Numbered from the stretch's first letter, positions 30,389 to 42,661 are shown. The stretch is 64,000 nucleotides of DNA from Zea mays (GCF_902167145.1 NC_050097.1:43012095-43076094); one strand, 5' to 3'. Translations and numbers: made by a program. Notes: generated by a model from the letters alone, not told the origin.

Positions 30389-33085
30389 ATGTCGGGAGAT
30401 CACGCCAAGAAGGAGATGGAGACCGGCGAAAAGCCCACTACAAGCCACGGGAGCACTTCATCGGAAGAGTCCCGCACCAAGAGGAAGGAGAAAAAGAAGA
30501 GCTCCTCCAACAAAGGGAAGGAGAAGAAATCTTCTTCGCACCACAAAGAGAAGAAGGAGAGATCTTCCTCCCACAAGCCACATCGGAGAGGGGACAAGCA
30601 CAAAAGGATGAGGAAAGTGGTCTACTACGAGACCGACACTTCATCAACATCGACCTCCGGCTCCGATGCGCCCTCCGTAACTTCTAAACGCCAAGAGCAT
30701 AAGAAGTTTAGTAAGATCCCCCTACATTACCCTCGCATTTCTAAAAATGCACCTTTACTTTCCGTCCCATTAGGCAAACCACCAACTTTTGATGGTGAAG
30801 ATTATGCTAGGTGGAGTGATTTAATGCGATTTCATCTAACCTCACTCCACAAAAGTATATGGGATGTTGTTGAGTTTGGTGCACAGGTACCATCCGTAGG
30901 GGATAAAGATTATGATGAGGATGAGGTGGCCCAAATCGAGCACTTCAACTCTCAAGCGACAACAATACTTCTCGCCTCTTTAAGTAGAGAGGAGTATAAC
31001 AAAGTTCAAGGGTTGAAGAGCGCCAAGGAGGTTTGGGATGTGCTCAAATCCGCGCACGAAGGAGATGAGCTCACAAAGATCACCAAGCGGGAGACGATCG
31101 AGGGGGAACTCGGTCGGTTCCGGCTTCGCAAAGGGGAAGAGCCACAACACATGTACAACCGGCTCAAGACCTTGGTAAACCAAGTGCGCAACCTCGGGAG
31201 CGTAAAGTGGGACGACCACGAAATGGTTAAGGTTATTCTAAGATCTCTCATTTTCCTTAACCCCACTCAAGTTCAATTAATTCGTGGTAATCCTAGATAT
31301 ACTAAAATGACCCCCGAGGAAGTTATCGGGAATTTTGTAAGTTTTGAGTGCATGATCGAAGGCTCGAGGAAGATCAACGAGCTTGATGATCCATCCACAT
31401 CCGAAGCTCAACCCGTCGCATTCAAGGCGACGGAGGAGAAGAAGGAGGAGGCTACAACAAGTCGACAACCAATAGACGCCTCCAAGCTCGACAATGAGGA
31501 AATGGCGCTCGTCATCAAGAGCTTCCGCCAAATCCTCAAGCAAAGGAGAGGGAAAGACTACAAGTCCCGCTCTAAGAAAGTTTGCTACAAGTGTGGTAAG
31601 CCCGGTCACTTTATTGCTAAATGTCCATTATCAAGTGATAGTGACAGGGGCGACGACAAGAAGGGGAGAAGAAAGGAGAAGAAGAGGTACTACAAGAAGA
31701 AGGGCGGCGATGCCCATGTTTGTCGGGAGTGGGACTCCAACGAAAGCTCAAGCGACTCCTCCGACGACGAGGACGCCGCCAACATCGCCGTCACCAAGGG
31801 ACTCCTCTTCCCCAACGTCGGCCACAAGTGCCTCATGGCAAAGGACGGCAAACGGAAGAAGGTTAAATCTAACTCCTCCACTAAATATGAGTCTTCTAGT
31901 GATGATAATAATAGTGATGAGGAGGATAATTTGCGTGTTCTCTTTGCCAATCTTAACATGGAGCAAAAAGAAAAATTAAATGAATTGATTAGTGCTATTC
32001 ATGAAAAGGATGACCTTTTGGACTCCCAAGAGGATTATCTAATTAAAGAAAACAAGAAACATGTTAAGGTTAAAAAGGCTTATGCTCTAGAAGTAGAAAA
32101 ATGTGAAAAATTATCTAGTGAACTAAGCACTTGACGTGAGATGATTGACAACCTTAGGAATGAAAATGCTAGTTTAAATGCTAAGGTTGATTCTCATGTT
32201 TGCATTGTTTCAACTTCCAATCCTAAAGATAATAATGATGATTTGTTTGCTAGGATTGAAGAATTGAATATCTCTCTTGCTAGCCTTAGAGTAGAAAATA
32301 AAAATTTAATTGATAAGGCTAAAGATTATGATGTTTGCAAAGTTACAATTTCCGATCTTAGAGATAAAAATGATATTCTTCATGCTAAGATTGTTGAACT
32401 TAATTCTTGCAAACCGTCTACATCTACTATTGAGTATGTGTCTATTTGTGATAGATGTAGAGATATTGATGTTAATGCTATTCATGATCACATGTCTTTA
32501 ATTAAACAACAAAATGATCATATAGCAAAACTAGATGCTAAAATTGCCGAGCACAACTTAGAAAATGAGAAATTTAAATTTGCTCGTAGCATGCTTTATA
32601 ATGGGAGACGCCCTGGCATTAAGGATGGCATTGGCTTCCAAAGGGGAAACAATATCAAAATTAATGCCCCTCCTAAGAACTTGTCTAACTTTGTTAAGGG
32701 CAAGGCTCCCATGCCTCAGGATAACGAGGGCTACATTTTGTACCCTGCCGGCTACCCTGAGAGCAAAATTAGGAAAATTCATTCTAGGAAGTCTCACTCT
32801 GGCCCTAATCATGCTTTTATGTATAAGGGTGAGACATCTAGCTCTAGGCAACCAACCCGTGCCAAGTTGCCTAGAAAGAAAACTCCTAATGCATCAAATG
32901 ATCATGCCATTTCATTTAAAACTTTTGATGCTTCTTATGTGCTTACTAACAAATCCGGCAAGGTAGTTGCCAAGTTTGTTGGGGGCAAACACAAGGGATC
33001 CAAGACTTGTGTTTGGGTACCCAAAGTTCTTGTGTCTAATGCCAAAGGACCCAAAACCGTTTGGGTACCTAAAGTCAAGAACTAA
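30389..33085 (+). pseudogene. Gag of Copia element C, one nonsense codon
   Basis: Same protein as gag of element A, with an intact CCHC knuckle (CYKCGKPGHFIAKC). A C-to-A change makes TGA at 32132-32134 within the start of the coiled coil; element A has TGC (Cys) there. The frame then continues unchanged to TAA 33083-33085. The truncated product would keep the capsid part and zinc knuckle but lose most of the coiled coil. Confidence 0.9.
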
Positions 33086-33098
33086 AATTGTTTTGTAG
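32963..33098 (+). other. Candidate 136-nt intron at the gag-pol junction of element C
   Basis: Same structure and same length as in element A: AAG|GTAGTT donor between gag codons at 32960-32962, TTTTGTAG|GTT acceptor ending at 33098. The interval contains the gag stop (33083-33085) and the TAG that blocks the pol frame (33096-33098). Confidence 0.45.
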
Positions 33099-36000
33099 GT
33101 TTATGCATCCGGGGGCTCAAGTTGGATACTCGACAGCGGGTGCATAAACCACATGACAGGGGAGAAAAAGATGTTCTCCTCATATGAGAAAAACCAAGAT
33201 CCCCAACGAACTATCACATTCGGGGATGGAAATCAAGGTTTGGTCAAAGGATTGGGTAAAATTGCTATATCACCTGACCATACTATTTCCAATGTTTTTC
33301 TTGTTGATTCATTAGATTACAATTTGCTTTCTGTATCCCAGTTATGTCAAATGGGCTACAACTGTCTATTTACTGATATAGGTGTCACTATCTTTAGAAG
33401 AAGTGATGATTCAATAGCATTTAAGGGTGTGTTGGAGGGTCAGCTATACTTGGTAGATTTTGATAGAGCTGAACTCGACACATGCTTAATTGCTAAGACT
33501 AACATGGGTTGGCTCTGGCACCGCCGACTAGCCCATGTTGGGATGACGAATCTTCATAAGCTTCTAAAGGGGGAACACATTTTAGGATTAACAAATGTTC
33601 ATTTTGAGAAAGACAGGATTTGTAGCGCATGCCAAGCAGGGAAGCAAGTTGGTACCCATCATCCACACAAAAACATCATGACGACCGACAGGCCACTGGA
33701 GCTCCTACACATGGACCTATTCGGCCCCGATTGCTTACATAAGCATCGGCGGGAGTAAGTACTGTCTAGTTATTGTGGATGATTATTCTCGCTTCACTTG
33801 GGTATTCTTTTTGCAGGACAAATCTCATACCCAAGAGACCTTAAAGGGATTCTTGAGACGGGCTCAAAATGAGTTCGGCTTAAGGATCAAGAAAATTAGA
33901 AGCGACAATGGGACGGAGTTCAAGAACTCTCAAATTGAAGGCTTTCTTGAGGAGGAGGGCATCAAGCATGAGTTCTCTTCTCCCTACACCCCTCAACAAA
34001 ATGGTGTAGTGGAGAGGAAGAATCGAACTCTTTTGGACATGGCAAGGACCATGCTTGATGAGTACAAGACTTCGGATCGGTTTTGGGCCGAGGCGGTCAA
34101 CACCGCTTGCTACGCCATCAACCGGTTATATCTTCACCGAATCCTCAAGAAGACATCATATGAACTCCTAACCGGTAAAAAGCCCAATATTTCTTATTTT
34201 AGAGTCTTTGGTAGCAAATGTTTTATTCTTGTTAAAAGAGGTAGAAAATCTAAATTTGCTCCTAAAACTGTAGAAGGCTTTTTACTTGGTTATGACTCAA
34301 ACACAAGGGCATATAGAGTCTTTAACAAGTCCACTGGACTAGTTGAAGTCTCATGTGACGTTGTGTTTGATGAGACTAACGGCTCTCAAGTAGAGCAAGT
34401 TGATCTTGATGAGATAGGTGAAGAACAGGCTCCGTGCATCGCGCTAAGGAACATGTCCATTGGGGATGTGTGTCCTAAGGAATCCAAGGAGCCTACAAAT
34501 GCACAAGATCAACCATCCTCCTCCACTCAAGCATCTCCATCAACTCAAAATGAGGATGAAGCTCAAGTTGATGAAGTAGAAGATCAAGCAAATGAGCCAC
34601 CTCAAGATAACGGCAATGATCAAGGGGGAGATGCAAATGATCAAAACAAGGAGGATGAAGAGCAAAGGCCGCCACACCCAAGAGTCCACCAAGCAATACA
34701 ACGAGATCACCCCGTCGACACTATCCTCGGCGACATTCATAAGGGGGTAACTACTAGATCTCGTGTTGCACATTTTTGTGAGCATTACTCGTTTGTTTCC
34801 TCTATTGAGCCACACAGGGTAGAGGAAGCACTACAAGATTCGGATTGGGTGGTGGCGATGCAAGAGGAGCTCAACAATTTCACAAGGAACGAGGTATGGC
34901 ACTTAGTTCCACGTCCTAACCAAAATGTTGTAGGAACCAAATGGGTCTTCCGCAACAAGCAAGATGAGCATGGTGTGGTGACAAGGAACAAAGCTCGACT
35001 TGTGGCCAAAGGATACTCCCAAGTCGAAGGTTTGGATTTCGGTGAAACCTATGCACCCGTAGCTAGGCTTGAGTCAATTCGAATATTATTAGCCTATGCT
35101 ACTTACCATGGCTTTAAGCTTTATCAAATGGACGTGAAAAGTGCTTTCCTCAATGGACCAATCAAGGAAGAGGTCTATGTTGAGCAACCTCCCGGCTTTG
35201 AAGATAGTAAGTACCCTAACCATGTCTATAAGCTCTCTAAGGCGCTTTATGGGCTCAAGCAAGCCCCAAGAGCATGGTATGAATGCCTTAGAGATTTCCT
35301 TATCACTAATGGCTTCAAAGTCGGCAAGGCGGATCCTACTCTATTCACTAAAACTCTTGACAATGATTTGTTTGTATGCCAAATTTATGTTGATGATATC
35401 ATATTTGGGTCTACTAACGAATCTACTTGTGAGGAATTTAGTAGGATCATGACACAGAAATTCGAGATGTCTATGATGGGGGAGTTGAAGTATTTCTTAG
35501 GATTTCAAGTGAAGCAACTCCAAGAGGGCACCTTCATTAGCCAAACGAAGTATACTCAAGATATTCTAAGCAAGTTTGGAATGAAGGATGCCAAGCCCAT
35601 CAAGACACCCATGGGAACTAATGGGCATCTCGACCTCGACACGGGAGGTAAGTCCGTGGATCAAAAGGTATACCGGTCGATGATTGGTTCATTGCTTTAT
35701 TTATGTGCATCTCGACCGGACATTATGCTTTCCGTTTGCATGTGTGCAAGATTCCAATCCGACCCTAAGGAATCCCACCTTACGGCCGTAAAACGAATCT
35801 TGAGATATTTGGCTTATACTCCTAAGTTTGGGCTTTGGTACCCTCGGGGATCCACATTTGATTTAATTGGTTATTCGGATGCCGATTGGGCGGGGTGTAA
35901 GATTAACAGGAAGAGCACATCAGGGACTTGCCAGTTCTTGGGGAGATCCTTGGTGTCTTGGGCTTCAAAGAAACAAAATTCGGTCGCTCTTTCAACCGCC

Positions 36001-36342
36001 GAAGCCGAGTACATTGCCGCAGGTCATTGTTGCGCGCAATTACTTTGGATGAGGCAAACCCTGCGGGACTACGGTTACAAATTAACCAAAGTTCCTTTGC
36101 TATGTGATAATGAGAGTGCAATCAAAATGGTCGACAATCCCGTCGAGCATAGCCGCACTAAGCACATAGCTATTCGGTATCATTTTCTTAGGGATCACCA
36201 ACAAAAGGGAGATATCGAGATTTCTTACATTAATACTAAAGATCAATTAGCCGATATTTTTACCAAGCCACTTGATGAACAAACTTTTACCAAACTTAGG
36301 CATGAGCTCAATATTCTTGATTCTAGAAATTTCTTTTGCTAG
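33099..36342 (+). pseudogene. Pol of Copia element C, one frameshift
   Basis: Protease (DSGC near 33130), integrase zinc region and the first residues of the integrase core are in one frame until 33758. An extra C in the run at 33724-33727 (element A has one fewer) shifts the frame; the rest runs open from about 33730 to 36342. That part holds the integrase core ([16 protein letters not shown]), RT ([27 protein letters not shown] near 35390), RNase H ([15 protein letters not shown]) and the C-terminal [12 protein letters not shown] block. Everything but the single insertion looks functional. Confidence 0.92.
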
Positions 36343-37166
36343 CTTGCACACATAGCTCATAAATATGCTTTTGATCATATCTCTTTCATATGCTATGACT
36401 AATGTGTTTCCAAGTCTATTTCAAATCAAGTCATAGGTATATTGAAAGAGAATTGGAGTTTTAGGCGAAGACAAAGGCTTCCACGCCGCAACAGCATTCT
36501 TCGCCGTCGCTCCAAGCCACTCTCCATCTTTGGGGGAGAGAACAAAAGGACTTCATCTTTGGTATAATCTTAACTCATTTGTTTATGACCAAAGAGGAAG
36601 ACATTACTTCGAGGGCTCTAATAATTCCGTTTTTGGCGATTCATGCCAAAGGGGGAGAGAGTATGAGCCCAAAGCAAAAGGACCGCACCACCACCAATTT
36701 CAAAAACTTAGTGTTTTCCAAAGAGTATTTATCAATTGGTATCCTATTGTGTTCAAAAGAGGGAGAAAGTAGTATTTCAAAAATGATATATCAAAACCCT
36801 CTTGAACACTAAGAGGAGGATCTCCTTTAGGGGGAGTTTTGTTTAGTCAAAAGAAAAGCATTTGAAACAGGGGAAGAAAATTTCAAATCTTGAAAATGCT
36901 TTGCAAAATCCTATTCATTTACCTTTGACCATTTGCAAAAGAACTTTGAAAAGGATTTACAAAAGAGTTTGCAAAAACAAAACATGTGGTGCAAGCGTGG
37001 TCCAAAATGTTAAATAAGAAAGAAACAATCCATGCATATCTTGTAAGTAGTTATATTGGCTCAATTCCAAGCAACCTTTACACTTACATTATGCAAACTA
37101 GTTCAATTATGCACTTCTATATTTGCTTTGGTTTGTGTTGGCATCAATCACCAAAAAGGGGGAGAT
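36343..37166 (+). other. 3' non-coding region and polypurine tract of element C
   Basis: No gene. Repeated aaagggggaga words occur (about 36650, 36830 and 37156); the last directly precedes the 3' LTR at 37167. Confidence 0.8.
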
Positions 37167-38478
37167 TGAAAGGGAATTAGGCTTTCACCTAGTTCCTAAA
37201 TAATTTTGGTGGTTGAATTGCCCAACACAAATTATTGGACTAACTAGTTTGCCCAAGTGTATAGACACTACAGGTGTAAAAGGTTCACACTCAGCCAATA
37301 AAAAGATCAAGAGTTGGATTCAACAAAAGAGCAAAGGGCCAACCGAAGGCACCTCTGGTCTGGCGCACCGGACTGTCCGGTGTGCCACCGGACAGTGTCC
37401 GGTGCACCACCGGACATGTCCGGTGCACCAGAGGACTCCAGCTCGAACTTGCCACCTTCGGGAATTTCCAGAGGCACTCACGCTATAATTCACCGGACTG
37501 TCCGGTGTACACCGGACAGTGTCCGGTGCGCCATGGATGAGTCGCCTCAGGAACTCGCCAGCCTCGGGAATTCACTTCGGCCGCTCTGCTATAATTCACC
37601 GGTCTGTCCGGTGTACACCGGACTGTCCGGTGCAACAGCGGAGCAACGGCTATTTCGGCGCCAACGGCTACCTGCACTGCATTTATTGCGCGCTCTGCGC
37701 GCGCAGAAGTCAGGCGTGCCCATACCGTCACACCGGACAAGGAACAGTGGATGTCCGGTGTGCACCGGACATCCAGGCGGGCCCACAAGTCAGAAGCTCC
37801 AACGGTCAGAATCCAACGGCAGTGATGACGTGGCGGGGGCACCGGACTGTCCGATGCACCATCGAACAGACGAGCCTCCCAACGGCCACTTTTGGTGGTT
37901 GGGGCTATAAATACCCCAACCACCCCACCATTCATTGTATCCAAGTTCTCTACTTCCCAACTACTACAAGAGCTCTAGTATTCAATTCTAGACACACCAA
38001 AGAGATCAAATCCTCTCCAAATTCCACACAACGCCATAGTGACTAGAGAGAGTGATTTGCTTGTGTTCTTTCGAGCTCTTGCGCTTGGATTGCTTCCTTC
38101 TTTCTTGATTCTTTCTTGTGATCAAACACTCACTTGTAATTGAGGCAAGAGGCACCAATTGTGTGGTGGCCCTTGCGGGAAGTTTGATTCCCAAGTGATT
38201 TGAGAAGAGAAGCTCACTCGGTCCGTGGGACCGTTTGAGAGAGGGAAGGGTTGAAAGAGACCCGGCCTTTGTGGCCTCCTCAACGGGGAGTAGGTTTGCA
38301 AGAACCGAACCTCGGTAAAACAAATCCGCGTGTCACACTCTTCATTTGCTTGCGATTTGTTTTGCTCCCTCTCTCGCGGACTCGTTTATATTTCTAACGC
38401 TAACCCGGCTTGTAGTTGTGATTATTTTTGAGAATTTCAGTTTCGCCCTATTCACCCCCCCCCTCTAGGCGACTTTCA
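37167..38478 (+). repeat. 3' LTR of Copia element C
   Basis: 1312 bp. Relative to the 5' LTR it has one extra 22-bp palindrome unit (37386-37407, centre AGT instead of AT) and lacks one 19-bp unit near 37857, so the near-equal lengths hide two opposite changes. Confidence 0.95.
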
Positions 38479-40679
38479 CCACCACCAGAAGCTGGAAGAA
38501 GAGGTGGTCCGCCGACCCGCGCAGGAGGTGGAGCCCCGGCTCGCCTCGCTCCCCGCCCCAGCGAGGATGACGAACACCCTCAACACTGAGGGCGGGATCG
38601 GGATCACAGCCCGGTTTGCCTCTCCCCATCCAGGAGCTGGAGGTCACCGTCTTGGGTGACCACCAGCGGAGAGGAGCAACCGGGCTGAGTGATGAAAATC
38701 CTTGAAGCCGAACGATGGCTGAAAGGTACCAACTCCCACGGAGTTGCTTTCCTCCAACGATGAGGCGAAAAGACGGCGGGTATCCCCCATCCGGGGGCTT
38801 GGAAGCTGGAAAGACGCGGTGCATAAGGGAGCGAGAAGACATGGTCGCCTTTCGAAAGGGGTCACCCTCCTTTTAAAGGCAACTCTCCCTGCTCACACCC
38901 CCAACCGTCACGGGCTGAGCCTTCTCCAACACGCTCCAAGGCCCTCCCCTGCGGCGCGGGGGCTGGGTCCGCATGTCATGCAGACCGGCTCCGAGCAGAA
39001 GAAGCCAAACCGCCGCGCGTGGTGCACGCAACCGCCCAGCGGTTACAAGTGACCCTCCACTTTTGCCGAGACCAACGGGCGAAAGAGGCAGGCAGCCATG
39101 CAGGCGGCATGCAACCGCGCCAAGTGGACGCGCTTCTCCGACTCCCGACACGCCAGCATGGAGGCCCAGGCCCACGCGTCGCGCAACCGACGCGCCAGAT
39201 GCTGCATGCAAGCAACTGCACCGCCACTTGCGCCACCACCGCGCCTCCTCGATTGAGGAACCAATACCGTGACTCGAGGCGACCCAGCGCGCGACCCAGC
39301 AGCGCCAGCCTGACGCGGCGGTCAACGCGGCCAAAAGTGGACCGGCAGTAATGACGGTGGCAGGCGCGCGGGAGCAGCGGTCACGTCGTCAGCCAAGCTC
39401 ACGTCCCATCCAGGGGCAGCAAGAGAACCCCCTCTCACGGCGTGAAGACAACGCGCCCGTGATCCGTTCCTCGAACGGCTCGCGCACGCGCAACGGCCGC
39501 CCCGCCAACTACTCGCCCCGTCGCATTAACTCTGCGGCTGGACAGGCGGCGCTTCTGGCAGGAGCAGCGGGCGACGCTTCGCCTTCGCCGAAATAACCGC
39601 GCCAAAAAAGGTACGCCGCGTCGTTCGGTTTCGTATCCTTTTCCCTTTTTCCTCTCTCTCTATCTCTTGCGACAGGGACCGGGAAAGGGGGATACCCCGA
39701 AAGGGATCCTTCCCCGTGAAGGAACCAGGCTCCGAGCCTCCTTACTGATCAGAGGTTCGAAGGCTGGCCCCCCGAAGGGTTCAACAGCCGCCTCAGATCG
39801 CGTGGGCCCTACACCCACTACTGGTCAGAGGTTCGAAGGCCGGCCCCCCGAAGGGTTCCACGGCCGCCTCAGGCTACTCGGGCTCTGCGCCCATTACTGA
39901 TCAGGGGTTCGAAGGCTGGCCCCCGAAGGGTTCACAGCCGCCTCAGACGCCGAGCGAGGGATGACCAGGGGTACGTTCGATACATAACCAAGGCTCGGGC
40001 TGCGCTCCCGAGGTACCCTAGGACATTTCCGAGACCAGCGGGAGCGATCTTGTAACGGAATCCCATCGGAGGGAGGCATCGAGCCCTCGGACCCCGTCGC
40101 CAGGGGACCGGGTCCGACAGATCACCCGCAGGTACTTTTGGGCGTGCCTCTGGGCCCCTAGCCGACCCCTAACGAACGGGGCACGGACGTCCACTCGGAT
40201 TACCCGCTTGCAGCTCACCGGAGACACCATGTTCGGCGCCCATCGAGGGTAACATGGCGCTCTCCCCCCTCCTCCTTGCGGAAAGGTGACGCAGGGGCGT
40301 ATGTAAAAAAGCCGAGTCTGTCCCTGATCGCCCTCTTGCCCTGTGCAGAGGCTCGGGGGCTGCTCTCGTAAACCCAGCTCCGGCCAAACCGTTGACAGCG
40401 TCAACATACCAGCCCAAGAACTTGGGCCCCGACCGTACACCCGGGATACGGCCAGCTCGCATGAGGGAACAACCAGATCAACCGAAGCATTACGCAAGGC
40501 ATTAAGACCTCGAAGGAGTGAAACCACTCCTCCGAGGCCTCGGGGGCTACACCCGGCGGGTGCGCTCGCGCGCACCCACCGGAACAAAATGCAACCGAGA
40601 AAGGCTGGTCCCCTTGCAAAAAAGTGCGACGAAAGCCTCCAAGCGAGTGCTAACACTCCCTTCGAGGCTCGGGGGCTAC
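38479..40679 (+). other. Second part of the 3' non-coding region of element B
   Basis: Continues the Gypsy element after the Copia insertion. The minus strand has a 126-codon open frame at 38465-38842 whose end was changed by the Copia insertion; some Tat elements carry an antisense ORF in this place, but I cannot name a product. 39000-39600 has only short overlapping frames. The segment ggctcgggggctac ending at 40679 is the likely polypurine tract before the 3' LTR. Confidence 0.55.
39743..39960 (+). repeat. Three tandem 76-bp repeats in element B
   Basis: The block tactgatcagaggttcgaag, followed by a run of C, gaagggttc and gccgcctcag, begins at 39743, 39819 and 39895, an exact 76-bp period. 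The third unit is slightly shorter. Function unknown; it lies in the 3' non-coding part of the Gypsy element. Confidence 0.85.
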
Positions 40680-42405
40680 TGTCGGGGACCATAATTAGGG
40701 GTACCCTCAAGACTCCTAATTCTCAGCTGGTAACCCCCATCAGCATAAAGCTGCAAAGGCCTGATGGGTGCGATTAAGTCAGGGATCAGTCCATTCGAGC
40801 GACTCGATCACGCCTCGCCCGAGCCTAGCCTCGGACAAGGGCAGCCGACCCCGGAGAATTTCCGTCTCGCCCGAGGCCCCCCCTCCAACGGCGGACACAT
40901 CTTCGGCTCGCCCGAGGCCCTGCCTTCGCTAAGAAGCAACCCTGACTAAATCGCCGCACCGACCGACCAAGTCGCAGGAGCATTTAACGCAAAGGTGGCC
41001 TGACACCTTTATCCTGACGCGCGCCCTCCGGCAGAGCCGAAGTGACCGCCGTCACTTCGCCGCTCTACTGACCGGTCTGACAGAAGGACAACGCCGCCTG
41101 CGCCACTTCGACTGCAGTGCCACTTGACAGAGTGATACTGACAGGAAGCCAGGCCCTGCCAAAGGCGCCATAGGAAGCTCCGCCCGACCCAGGGCTCGGA
41201 CTCGGGCTAAGACCCGGAAGACGGCGAACTCCGCTCCGCCCGACCCAGGGCTCGGACTCGGGCTCAGCCCCGGAAGACGGCGAACTCCGCTCCGCCCGAC
41301 CCAGGGCTCGGACTCGGGCTCAGCCCCGGAAGACGGCGAACTCCGCTCCGCCCGACCCAGGGCTCGGACTCGGGCTAAGACCCGGAAGACGGCGAACTCC
41401 GCTCCGCCCGACCCAGGGCTCGGACTCGGGCTAAGACCCGGAAGACGGCGAACTCCGCTCCGCCTGACCCAGGGCTCGGACTCGGGCTAAGACCCGGAAG
41501 ACGACGAGCTCCGCTTCGCCCGACCCCAGGGCTCGGGCTCGGGCTCAGCCCCAGAAGACGACGAACTCCGCTTCGCCCGACCCCAGGGCTCGGACACCGC
41601 CCTGGCCTCTGCCGACGACCTCCGCCTCGCCCGACCCAGGGGCTCGGACTCGGCCTCGGCCATGGAAGACAGACTCGACCTCGGCTTCGGAGGAGCCTCC
41701 ACGTCGCCCAACCTAGGGCGCAGGCCAGCCACGTCAACAGGAAGCACCATCATCACCCTACCCCGAGCTGACTCGGGCCGCAGAGAACAAGACCAGTGTC
41801 CCATCTGGCTGTCTCCACCAGATAGGCAATGATGGCGCCCCGCATGCCCTGTGACGACGGCGGCTCTTAGCTCTCTTACGGAAGCAGGAGGACGTCAGCA
41901 AGGACACAACCGCTCCGACAGCTATCCCTCCGCCAGGCTCCGCCGCTCCTCCGACGGCCACGACATCACACTAGCTGGGTTCCAAGATCTCTCCGGCTGC
42001 TACATTGGCATGTACTCCGGGCACTAGCTCTCCCTCGCTAGACACGTAGCACTCTGCTACACCCCCATTGTACACTTGGATCCTCTCCTTGCGTCTATAA
42101 AAGGAAGGACCAGGGCCCTCTTAGAGAAGGTTGGCCGCGCGGGACGAGGACGGGACAGGCGCTCTCTTGGGGCCGCTCGCTTCCCTCACCCGCGTGGACG
42201 CTTGTAACCCCCTACTGCAAGCGCACCCGACCTGGGCGCGAGACGAACACGAAGGCCGCGGGATTCCCACCTCTCTCACGCCGGTCTCCGGCCGCCTCGC
42301 TCCTTTCCCCCCTTCGCGCTCGCCCACGCGCTCGACCCATCTGGGCTGGGGCACGCGGCACTCACTCGTCGGCCTGAGGGACCCCCCGGTCTCGAAACGC
42401 CGACA
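40680..42405 (+). repeat. 3' LTR of Gypsy element B
   Basis: 1726 bp, same ends as the 5' LTR, followed by the CATGG duplication. It holds nine ~56-bp subrepeats, one more than the 5' LTR, which explains nearly all of the 58-bp length difference. TATAAAAG at 42096-42103. Confidence 0.95.
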
Positions 42406-42661
42406 CATGGGGATGAAACCATGTTAACTCGTTTCCAAAATCTTGGAAACTGTGTGAAACCTCCACTGAGAGTGTTTTGTTTCATCTTCATATAATTGAT
42501 TAAATCCTATTGGTTATTTATATGCAGCATTTAATAAGTATGTTGACATATGAAATGGTGAGATGAAACTCTCTATTGAGAGAGGGTATTTCATTCATCT
42601 ATAAATCTGATGTAGCATTTTTGGAAACAGTGATATGAAATCCCCATTGTGAATAGCCTAA

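Larger units (their letters stand above)
29032..38478 (+). mobile_element. Opie-like Copia (Sirevirus) element C, nearly intact but defective
   Basis: 9447 bp with TG...CA ends and target duplication CCACC (29027-29031, 38479-38483), inserted in the 3' part of Gypsy element B. Same family and layout as element A, but full length. The LTRs differ by only about three or four substitutions by eye, so it is younger than A. Its lesions are one nonsense codon in gag (32132-32134) and one extra C in integrase (33724-33727). Confidence 0.94.
19204..42405 (+). mobile_element. Tat-type Gypsy retrotransposon B, interrupted and defective
   Basis: TG...CA-bounded element with target duplication CATGG (19199-19203, 42406-42410). 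Without the Copia insertion at 29032-38478 it is about 13.7 kb. Order: 1.7-kb LTR, primer site, gag-protease, RT-RNase H-second RNase H-integrase, about 3.8 kb of 3' non-coding DNA, LTR. Integrase after RT marks Gypsy; the extra plant-type RNase H before integrase and the absence of a chromodomain mark the Tat lineage. The LTR start TGTCGGGGACCATAATTAGG resembles maize Flip/Gyma/Xilon-type elements, but I cannot choose among these. Gag has a frameshift, and a nonsense codon plus a frameshift separate protease from RT. Confidence 0.92.
19088..42658. mobile_element. Tourist-like MITE split by a Gypsy element
   Basis: The left part 19088-19203 begins GGCTATTCACAGTAGAGG. The right part 42411-42658 ends with the inverted match (GGCTATTCACAATGGGGA on the other strand). 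The two ends agree at about 20 of 24 positions, and TAA stands at both outer edges (19085-19087, 42659-42661). Without the Gypsy insertion the element is about 364 bp. GG-start ends and a TAA duplication indicate a PIF/Harbinger-derived element. No coding capacity. Confidence 0.85.
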
